NCBI GenBank assembly: GCA_028825055.1
Contig: JAPKAW010000068.1
Location: 1 to 8,861, forward strand
Origin: Flavobacteriales bacterium
GTDB lineage: Bacteria; Bacteroidota; Bacteroidia; Flavobacteriales_D; Sanyastnellaceae
Direction of reading: 5' to 3'
Length of the DNA: 8,861 nt
The notes below the pieces were generated by a model. The model did no database searches. It was not told the origin of the DNA and was given only the letters and a program-made list of their open reading frames with translations. Shown here in pieces: positions 1-5,499 of this stretch. The translations under genes and the position numbers were made by a program. Every line of letters begins with the position of its first letter. Position 1 is the first letter of the stretch.

Positions 1-36
1 CGAAGCCGCCCCTTTCCACTTTTAAAAACGCGGTAT

Positions 37-201
37 TTAGGAATCTGCTTCTGCAAACAAACTCAACAGAGCGAGCAAATCCGTGATGCCAATTAAATCG
101 TCTCCATCGGCATCGGGGTTCCAATCGTCAACATAATCCGTCTGCGCACTGAGGTTCAACCCCAAAGCAACAGCAAACAGTATGGTCAGTAGCTTCTTCA
201 T
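37..201 (-). CDS. Tiny secreted protein: signal peptide plus one dockerin-like Ca-binding loop
   Basis: This 54-residue ORF begins with ATG at 201 and ends with TAA at 37-39. Seen: a Lys-Lys start and hydrophobic core (MKKLLTILFAVALGLNLSAQ) form a convincing Sec signal peptide, with likely cleavage after about residue 20. The mature part is only about 34 residues and is mostly a dockerin/EF-hand-like loop with acidic residues D30, D32, D34 and D41, followed by the amphipathic stretch DLLALLSLF. Classical type I dockerins have two such loops; this protein has one. Its start codon shares one base with the stop codon of the upstream FISUMP gene (TAATG), which suggests translational coupling. The same loop occurs inside both larger secreted proteins of this window. 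Its role is unknown; calcium binding and an extracytoplasmic location are inferred. It could instead be a duplicated gene tail that gained a signal peptide. Confidence 0.65.
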   Translation of the reverse strand: MKKLLTILFAVALGLNLSAQTDYVDDWNPDADGDDLIGITDLLALLSLFAEADS

Positions 202-1943
202 TATTCAGTGTCTTTGACGCAGCGGACGGATAAGCCCCAGGAGGCATCAAGCCCCATCAAATCCAAATTATCATGATTCGTGTCAAGACGTCGTGATGTT
301 GTCGCACTTGACCAGTAAAAGGCCTTTTCTCCCAACCATGAGAATTCCCCGTCCCAATAAAGACTTCGATTGCCACTAGGAATAGCATTGAATCCACTTG
401 AATTTGTGCCATCCCAAGGGATGTTGTCAGTTGAATTGGCCTTCAGGCTCGCACCAGATTGATTTGTAGGAAAATGATAATACAGCTCCATGAAATCTCC
501 TTGGTGAGGAATGTTACTGTCCGATGGAACATGCCAACCAGCGGGGCAGAGCTCCCAGTTCTCTGCTGCCAATCGATTGTACAAAACTCCGTAGATGGAA
601 TAGTTGGAAGACGCTGCAGCTAGAGCGGTATCATTTCCGTCATATCCGTAAACATAAGCATGAGCTTGACCGTCATCCTCGAAACCAATGTCAGGGGGGC
701 TGACAGCTGGCAAGTGACGACAATTCTCCGCGAACCAGCACTGCTCGCCAATCAGAACCGTGGGGTAATCGTAGCCGTGATAATTCATCGGGTCGCCGCA
801 AGTGAATTCGCTTGTTTCAGGTTCCTCACACATCGTTCCAAAGGATGAAAGCAACTGCATCAAGTCGTTGATTCCAATGACGCCGTCGCCGTCCAGATCT
901 TCTTGGCATGTAAGTATGGGTAGGCATTGGTTTACCGTCTCGTCCCAATACGTTCCAGGTCCGCAGGCGAGTGGATTAAGGATGGTCTCGCAAGGAATTG
1001 ATTCACATGTTTGTTCAAGAGGATTCCAATCCGTTCCCTCACCACAACACCCAGGTCCAGGACAACACGTGTAAGCGCACTCCTCACCTTCACATTCGGC
1101 CAGTGCATTGTAATTGCATGCTTCCGAATCCATACAGCCGGAAGGAATACAGCTGCCGTCGTTACTCGGCGCCTCGGCGTCGTAATTGCAGGCTGTTGAG
1201 TCGGTGCAGCCTAGGACGGGTGGCTCAGCGTTGTACAGAGCGAGGATCTCTTCTTCTGTCAGGGCGCGATTCCAGACGCCTACGTCATCGAGCTGGCCAT
1301 GAAAATTGTATCCCAACGCTTCTCCATCGGGAGAAGGCCCGCCACCAATGAAAAAATTGCGATTTGAAGTATTTACACTTCCCAGTGTAGGTCCATTTGA
1401 GGCGATGGTGCCATCGATGTATAATAGAGAGCCTAAGGAATCAGATGAAAGCACGCAGTGATGCCAAGCATTCGCTTGCAATGTTGATAGAGAAATCCCA
1501 AAAACGCTTTGGCATCCATGTTGACTGTGAGCCAAACTATTTCCAATGTTGCACTGTACAGAGTTACTGTAAAGTAATGTGCTTGTGCCTGAAGTGCCTC
1601 CTCCATATCCGATAAGCCAATTTTCAGGGGAGTCCAATGGCATGTTAAACCAAAAGGAGAGTGTCCGATCTGTCACGGGGAAGAGGTCGGCAGGGCCTTG
1701 AATAAAGTCCTCGTCATCAATAAATGACATTGCTCTGCCCTCTTGTTGAAAACGATTTGCAGCCGGCTCGGCAGCGGCATAGTCCGGTTGAATGTTAAAG
1801 GGGCCGAAGTCCGTCGCATCGCCGTCGAGTGGATACCAGACCACCAACCCATCGGAAAGCACGTAATCAGGCAAGTTTTGGGAAGTCGCGGATAGGCAAA
1901 CAGCGCACAGGGCCATGCACAAAGTCAAGAGTTTGGCTTGCAT
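201..1943 (-). CDS. Secreted LamG / Cys-rich repeat / FISUMP-domain protein
   Basis: This is a 580-residue predicted exported protein. The chosen start is ATG at 1943; the frame opens at TTG 1952, but the ATG gives a compact signal peptide (MQAKLLTLCMALCAVCLSA). Domains in order: a LamG/concanavalin-like lectin fold at about 32-235 (DGLVVWYPLDGDATD near its start, LDDVGVWNRALTEEEI near its end); a region at about 246-346 with 16 cysteines, including GCTDSTACNYDAEA and CMDSEACNY repeats and two CGxGTxWDxxxQxC cassettes; a single dockerin-like loop at about 347-369 (D349, D351, D353, D360); and a C-terminal FISUMP (Fib_succ_major) domain at about 382-577 with QCWFAEN, LCPAGWHVPSD and YWSSA motifs. 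Proteins of this kind are usually surface or extracellular carbohydrate- or matrix-binding proteins; no catalytic site is apparent. I see no type IX sorting domain at the C terminus. The gene overlaps the 54-residue ORF downstream by one base. Confidence 0.88.
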   Translation of the reverse strand: MQAKLLTLCMALCAVCLSATSQNLPDYVLSDGLVVWYPLDGDATDFGPFNIQPDYAAAEPAANRFQQEGRAMSFIDDEDFIQGPADLFPVTDRTLSFWFNMPLDSPENWLIGYGGGTSGTSTLLYSNSVQCNIGNSLAHSQHGCQSVFGISLSTLQANAWHHCVLSSDSLGSLLYIDGTIASNGPTLGSVNTSNRNFFIGGGPSPDGEALGYNFHGQLDDVGVWNRALTEEEILALYNAEPPVLGCTDSTACNYDAEAPSNDGSCIPSGCMDSEACNYNALAECEGEECAYTCCPGPGCCGEGTDWNPLEQTCESIPCETILNPLACGPGTYWDETVNQCLPILTCQEDLDGDGVIGINDLMQLLSSFGTMCEEPETSEFTCGDPMNYHGYDYPTVLIGEQCWFAENCRHLPAVSPPDIGFEDDGQAHAYVYGYDGNDTALAAASSNYSIYGVLYNRLAAENWELCPAGWHVPSDSNIPHQGDFMELYYHFPTNQSGASLKANSTDNIPWDGTNSSGFNAIPSGNRSLYWDGEFSWLGEKAFYWSSATTSRRLDTNHDNLDLMGLDASWGLSVRCVKDTE

Positions 1944-2016
1944 CACAGTCAATTTGGTTATAGCTAATATAAACCATTATCAACCAATGGCCTACAATGG
2001 GCATTACAGCGCAACC

Positions 2017-2059
2017 AAACCGCACCCGAGTTCCTTAGGGAAATAGTTTGGTGTGGTTT
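2017..2059. repeat. Imperfect inverted repeat, possible terminator relic
   Basis: AAACCGCAC at 2017-2025 can pair with GTGTGGTTT at 2051-2059, giving nine pairs with one G-T wobble. A smaller nested TTCC/GGAA stem lies in the loop near 2031-2038. On the plus strand the right arm runs into a T-tract (GGTTTTTT, to 2062), as in an intrinsic terminator, although no plus-strand gene lies upstream. On the minus strand it directly follows the stop codon of the HIT-like remnant, so it may be the relic of that gene's terminator. The loop is long (25 bases), which weakens the case. Confidence 0.3.
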
Positions 2060-2060
2060 T

Positions 2061-2198
2061 TTAGTAGTACCCATACCCAGGTCGTGAATGACGGACTCCA
2101 CCACGCGGATCATTCACATCGCCTTTGAAGTGAGGAATGACATGGCAGTGAAAATGCATCACAGTTTGTCCAGACCGTGTTGCCGAAAAAGAAATTAC
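2061..2198 (-). pseudogene. C-terminal remnant of a HIT-family (histidine triad) hydrolase gene
   Basis: Reading the minus strand gives a 45-codon open stretch ending in TAA at 2061-2063 and closed upstream by an in-frame TGA at 2199-2201. It encodes SGQTVMHFHCHVIPHFKGD, followed by VNDPRGGVR. This matches the C-terminal end of HIT hydrolases: the active-site pattern His-x-His-x-His-x-x is intact (HFHCHVI), and the GDxxDPRGGVR tail is typical of the Ap4A-hydrolase-like branch. The usual N-terminal half (about 80-100 residues) is absent. The DNA immediately upstream belongs to the intergenic gap and then to the 3' end of the VCBS/ASPIC gene, and no HIT N-terminal half is visible beyond that gene either. 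I see no plausible start signal, so I call it a truncated relic. The preserved motif suggests recent truncation. The rest of the 1944-2252 gap shows no other gene. Confidence 0.75.
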
Positions 2199-2252
2199 TC
2201 AACTTATAAATTAAAGTAAGGAGCAAGGACCGGTATCCCTAGACCGTCAAAG

Positions 2253-4154
2253 TCACTCAGGACACGCTACACTAAAGTCTGCGAGGAACCAGAGAAGATC
2301 AGGAATGTTGGTGACTCCGTCTGAATTGATGTCGGTGGGACAGTCATCAAGCTCAACACACACCTGAGCAATGGAGTCCCAGGCGGTTCCGAAACCGCAA
2401 CTCGAGCTGTTGATAAAGCAATCAAAGAAACAAGAGCCGTCATCAATCAAGGCTTCTGGCTCAAAATTACACGCTTCTAAATAGGTGCAGCCTTGGCACG
2501 AACCTCCCAAATTAGGACAAGGGTTGAGGGCCGCGGCCTCGCCTTCTATGAGCGTGTAAAGCTGGTTCACATCTAAACCATTCCAAGTTTCGGAGGTTCC
2601 CGTGGGCCACTTGACCACCACAGAATCGATGGAAGTAACCTCTGCGAGTCCAAAGTGTAAAGCCGATTCAGATTGTGACAGGTAGTCTTCGCCGAGGGCA
2701 GTATACGTGCGGAAAGGGGATGCGGGATGGTCACAATAAACAGCGACCCATGAGCCTACAGCCTGGCTATTCGAAACGATGCCTTGTAGCTCTATTTCAA
2801 CCCAATGATTGGTGTTCATCGTGATGTTTTCCCACATTCGGATCTTGTGATTTCCTAGATTGTGAACGGCAAAATCGATGCGCCCATCGCGGTTCCAGTC
2901 GGCTGAAGCGACGGTGTGGGCGTTAGTGAAATCTTCTGGAAAGATGTCCGTAGAGGGAATGAAGAAGGAGAACCCGTTGTCTGCACCACCATTTTCAAAG
3001 AAATGATTCAACTGATAAGGCTGGGCGGGGAAGTGCTCGGCTACAAATGCATCCAGATCCGTGTCGTTGTCATAATCCATAAAACGCGCACCCCAAGTCC
3101 AGGACTCGGCCAATAGGGATCCGAAATGTGTATTCATGATGTTTTCGAACTGAGCCGACTCGGGATTGTAGGTCAACAACACGTCGGGTCCCTGGGGTGT
3201 GTTGGTGATGAAGAAGTCCCGCCAGCCGTCTTGGTTGATGTCGCCCTCGGTCAAAGTCATCGCGTCCAGAACCAAATCAAAGCCACTTGCAACTGAGAAG
3301 TCCTCAAAAGACCCATTGCCGTCATTGTGATAATAGGCATTGGGATTCCATTTGTCGTTGGCTACAAGCAAATCGGGCCATCCGTCGAGATCCACATCGT
3401 GGAAGAGCGTGGCAAGGGTCAATTGGATGCCATTGTCGAGCCCAGTCTCTTCGGTCACATCTGTGAAAAGAAACCCGCCTTCATTCCGAAACATTTTGTT
3501 GGTGACAGCGGGCCATTCTTCCGAAGTCCCAGTGTTCCAAACATCCCACAACGTCGAATCTTGGGGGAGTCCCAATTCGTTTAGTTCGTCCACGTGATAG
3601 GCTCCTAAATACACATCGAGATCACCATCGCGGTCGTAGTCTGACCAACTGGCACATGAAGCAAGAGGCATGAACAGAGGCAGGTTACTCTCGCTGCTTC
3701 GGTCGGTCCAAAGTCCTTCATCGGTTTGCTCCAATAAGATCAATGGAGCCGCTTCTTGTGTGATGAAAAGATCCAAGTCGCCATCATCATCGATATCCAC
3801 CCATTGGATGCTTTTGCCCTCACCGGAGCAGAAAGGAGACAACTCGCTCTGGAGAAATTGCCCGTCTGATTGCGTGTAGACGATGGTTGGCCCATTTTCT
3901 CGGCATGCAGTCACATCGGGCCAGCCATCTCGATTCCAATCGGCCAACGACAATCCGGACCCCCACTGACCGAAAGGGTTGGTGTAGACCATGTTTTGTT
4001 CAGGCGCAATGTTGACGAATCCTTGAGCGATAAGAGCCGTTGTGGGAATAAGAATCATCCACCCAATCATCATGACTGCAATCCATGGCCTAAGCAAATC
4101 AAAAGAGAATTGCAGTTGTATTCTTAAGAAAGCGTGCCGAAAAAATGGGCTCAC
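2253..4154 (-). CDS. Secreted VCBS/FG-GAP repeat protein with ASPIC-UnbV domain and dockerin-like tail
   Basis: The ORF is 633 residues from GTG at 4154; later starts are the ATGs at 4073, 4070 and 4058. A hydrophobic segment (about 25-43) ending in ALIAQ looks like a signal peptide; with the GTG start it has a long Arg-containing n-region, and with the ATG starts it lacks basic residues, so the start is uncertain. Seven DxDxDGxxD loops typical of VCBS/FG-GAP beta-propeller repeats lie at about 72-80, 120-128, 172-180, 253-261, 305-313, 360-368 and 419-427; the sixth has T in place of G. An ASPIC-UnbV domain follows at about 460-536 (VGSWVAVYC, HFGLAEVTSIDSVVVKWPTG). The tail has a GCTYLEACNFEPEA repeat (555-575), a CGFGTAWDSIAQVC cassette (586-599) and one dockerin-like loop (D608, N610, D612, D619). 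An extracellular or surface-attached role is inferred; ligand and function are unknown. It shares the tail module with the gene downstream. Confidence 0.88.
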   Translation of the reverse strand: MSPFFRHAFLRIQLQFSFDLLRPWIAVMMIGWMILIPTTALIAQGFVNIAPEQNMVYTNPFGQWGSGLSLADWNRDGWPDVTACRENGPTIVYTQSDGQFLQSELSPFCSGEGKSIQWVDIDDDGDLDLFITQEAAPLILLEQTDEGLWTDRSSESNLPLFMPLASCASWSDYDRDGDLDVYLGAYHVDELNELGLPQDSTLWDVWNTGTSEEWPAVTNKMFRNEGGFLFTDVTEETGLDNGIQLTLATLFHDVDLDGWPDLLVANDKWNPNAYYHNDGNGSFEDFSVASGFDLVLDAMTLTEGDINQDGWRDFFITNTPQGPDVLLTYNPESAQFENIMNTHFGSLLAESWTWGARFMDYDNDTDLDAFVAEHFPAQPYQLNHFFENGGADNGFSFFIPSTDIFPEDFTNAHTVASADWNRDGRIDFAVHNLGNHKIRMWENITMNTNHWVEIELQGIVSNSQAVGSWVAVYCDHPASPFRTYTALGEDYLSQSESALHFGLAEVTSIDSVVVKWPTGTSETWNGLDVNQLYTLIEGEAAALNPCPNLGGSCQGCTYLEACNFEPEALIDDGSCFFDCFINSSSCGFGTAWDSIAQVCVELDDCPTDINSDGVTNIPDLLWFLADFSVACPE

Positions 4155-4198
4155 AGGATGTTGTTTTCACACTGCTAGCATTTTAGCGGGCAGAGAAT

Positions 4199-4228
4199 CC
4201 AAGATAGCGCAATTGTTGCAGAGTGCAA
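4199..4228 (-). promoter_or_regulatory. Candidate promoter of the VCBS/ASPIC-UnbV gene
   Basis: On the minus strand a TATCTTGG sequence (4199-4206) matches the Bacteroidota -7 consensus TAnnTTTG with one mismatch. A TTG (4226-4228) sits exactly 19 bases upstream, where the -33 element is expected. The predicted transcript would begin near 4195 and leave a leader of about 40 bases before the GTG start at 4154. The TTG lies within a small TTGCA-GAG-TGCAA hairpin (4216-4228) downstream of the clpS stop codon. Consensus agreement is the only evidence. Confidence 0.35.
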
Positions 4229-4251
4229 GGCAACTGTCTAAGGTGAAGTGC

Positions 4252-4602
4252 TTAGGCTTCGATTTCGGCCGTTAGGTCTGCACTCAACAATTTGCTGCAC
4301 TTGGGCTCGAGATCATCATATGCACCTGACATCACAGTACATTTCCCTTTGAAGTGAACCAAAAGAGCACATTGTTCAGCTTGAGTTGCTTCGTGGCCGC
4401 AAACTGAGACGAGCATTTCAATCACATGATCAAATGAGTTGTGCTCATCATTGTAAAGCACCAACTGCCAACCATCCGCGGTGGCCTCGTCCAAAAGGGT
4501 TTCTTCTGCAACTTCAGTCTCTACCGCGCAAGTTGACAACACATGTGTTGAAGCAACACTTGAGTCGGCGCTTGCCATTGAAAAGAAGCATTTTGCAGTC
4601 AT
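4252..4602 (-). CDS. clpS: ClpS, adaptor of the ATP-dependent Clp protease
   Basis: ClpS delivers N-degron substrates and other targets to the ClpA/ClpC-ClpP protease in the cytoplasm. The conserved core starts at about residue 44 of this 116-residue reading (ATG at 4602): LVLYNDEHNSFDHVIEML, then AEQCALLVHFKGKC. N51, D52 and E53 correspond to the substrate-pocket Asn-Asp-Asp of E. coli ClpS, and H83 to its pocket histidine. The pocket methionine of E. coli (M40) is replaced by F57. The roughly 43-residue N-terminal stretch before the core is Ser/Thr/Ala/Val-rich and poorly conserved; a later ATG at 4578 would shorten it by eight residues. A GTG at 4605 also opens the frame but lies very near the predicted transcription start. 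The gene is divergent from the LytTR regulator across a short gap. Confidence 0.92.
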   Translation of the reverse strand: MTAKCFFSMASADSSVASTHVLSTCAVETEVAEETLLDEATADGWQLVLYNDEHNSFDHVIEMLVSVCGHEATQAEQCALLVHFKGKCTVMSGAYDDLEPKCSKLLSADLTAEIEA

Positions 4603-4609
4603 CACTTTG

Positions 4610-4617
4610 CAAAAATA
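4610..4617 (-). promoter_or_regulatory. Bacteroidota -7 box of clpS
   Basis: The minus strand reads TATTTTTG, a full match to TAnnTTTG. The ATG at 4602 begins seven bases past the final G, so transcription would start about four bases before it, giving an almost leaderless mRNA. The alternative ATG at 4578 would have a leader of roughly 28 bases. No well-spaced -33 TTG is evident. Confidence 0.5.
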
Positions 4618-4667
4618 GAAAATATAAAAGCATCCTCTAGTACATCAACAGAACATTTCGCTCTTCT

Positions 4668-5432
4668 ATGGGTTTTTTTAGCATGCGCAAATCAAAAGTT
4701 CTTCTGATGCATCAACCCTCTCCTCATGGATTGGTGCCGTTTTTGGAGCGAGCTGGATACGCGGTTCATTTAGCAGAAAAGCCTGAAGATGCTGCTATCT
4801 CACTTTTAGAGCACGAGCCTGAAGTGGTAATTTGGGATGTCAATCTGAACAGGATGTTGGAATGGAGTCGTTTGCACACGATGCTCAAGAGTCGGACACC
4901 TTTAGTTTCTGTTAACCGATTGAAAAGTTGGAATGATTCCGAAGACGAACCGTTAGGGGGGCACGCGGTTTCAAAATCCATCGGGTTGCCTCATGTTTCC
5001 AGCCCCAATGTGGGTGAAGCGTTAGATCGATCTTCACGCTCGGACGTGGCCATTGACAATCCGGATGCTCTATTGGGAAGATTGTCTCAACTTCTGTCAA
5101 AGTCCAAAGGCGATATCCGTCATTTTTACACCAAGGTTGGAAACAAACTGCGTCGCATTGAGTTGGCTGACATTCGATTTATTCAAGTGGAAGGAAAGTA
5201 CAGCACCATTCATTTAGAGAATCGGAATTACCACATCAAAAGTTCGCTTAACGATATGCTGCACTTACTTTCTTCAGACGAATTCGTGCGGGTCTCACGC
5301 AATAATGTGGTGAATTTGGAATTCATTGAGCACATCGATGTTTTTCAAAGTACCGTGCGCATCGGAAACGTCGATGTTCCAATCAGTCGCACATACAAAG
5401 AGAACCTCATGCGCTTTGTTCAAATGATGTGA
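4668..5432 (+). CDS. LytTR-family response regulator with degenerate receiver domain
   Basis: This is a 254-residue DNA-binding regulator. The C-terminal LytTR domain (about 152-252) is clear: FIQVEGKYSTIHLENRNYHI, then FVRVSRNNVVNLEFIEHI. It binds DNA through a beta-rich fold in known relatives such as AgrA. The N-terminal part (about 8-110) resembles a receiver domain: VLLMHQPS is where the acidic pair usually sits, VVIWDVNLNRM supplies a possible phosphoacceptor D57, and PLVSVN is where the conserved Thr/Ser normally ends beta-4. The acidic pair is His-Gln (15-16), so phosphorylation is doubtful. A linker of about 40 polar residues joins the domains. No sensor kinase gene is adjacent. An alternative start is ATG at 4683. 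The gene is divergent from clpS and is followed 67 bases later by glnS. Target genes cannot be told from the sequence. Confidence 0.85.
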   Translation: MGFFSMRKSKVLLMHQPSPHGLVPFLERAGYAVHLAEKPEDAAISLLEHEPEVVIWDVNLNRMLEWSRLHTMLKSRTPLVSVNRLKSWNDSEDEPLGGHAVSKSIGLPHVSSPNVGEALDRSSRSDVAIDNPDALLGRLSQLLSKSKGDIRHFYTKVGNKLRRIELADIRFIQVEGKYSTIHLENRNYHIKSSLNDMLHLLSSDEFVRVSRNNVVNLEFIEHIDVFQSTVRIGNVDVPISRTYKENLMRFVQMM

Positions 5433-5487
5433 TGAAGGGAGGGCGTGATTATCTGATGATGATCCATCGAACCTGAAGCTTGCGGTT

Positions 5488-5495
5488 TAACTTTG
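5488..5495 (+). promoter_or_regulatory. Bacteroidota -7 box of glnS
   Basis: TAACTTTG matches TAnnTTTG exactly and ends four bases before the glnS ATG at 5500. Transcription would start at or next to the A of the start codon, implying a leaderless or nearly leaderless mRNA. The start is independently supported because the protein N terminus (NFIEQKIELDIASG) aligns with E. coli GlnRS just after its own start. No -33 TTG at the usual distance is apparent. Confidence 0.5.
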
Positions 5496-5499
5496 TGGT

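Noticed and set aside
998..1351. A 117-codon plus-strand frame opposite the Cys-rich region
   Set aside because: The Arg/His/Cys-rich product reflects the complement of the Cys/Asp/Glu codons of the true gene. There is no family resemblance.
2225..2250. Similar GACCGGT and GACCGTC units downstream of the VCBS/ASPIC gene as a terminator
   Set aside because: They are imperfect direct copies rather than an inverted pair, and no T-tract follows.
201..4154. Secreted-protein pair as a polysaccharide utilisation locus
   Set aside because: There is no SusC/SusD pair, glycoside hydrolase or transporter in view, and LamG or VCBS domains alone do not show a catabolic role.
201..4154. Type IX secretion C-terminal sorting domains
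   Set aside because: Neither large protein ends in a recognisable T9SS sorting domain. One ends in FISUMP, the other in the dockerin-like loop.
4216..4228. Perfect 5-bp hairpin TTGCA-GAG-TGCAA after clpS as a terminator
   Set aside because: The stem is short and no T-run follows in the minus direction. It overlaps the candidate -33 element instead.
5432..5476. A 14-codon frame whose ATG overlaps the LytTR regulator's TGA (TGATG)
   Set aside because: It is too short, has no recognisable motif, and lies just before the glnS promoter. The overlap is probably chance.
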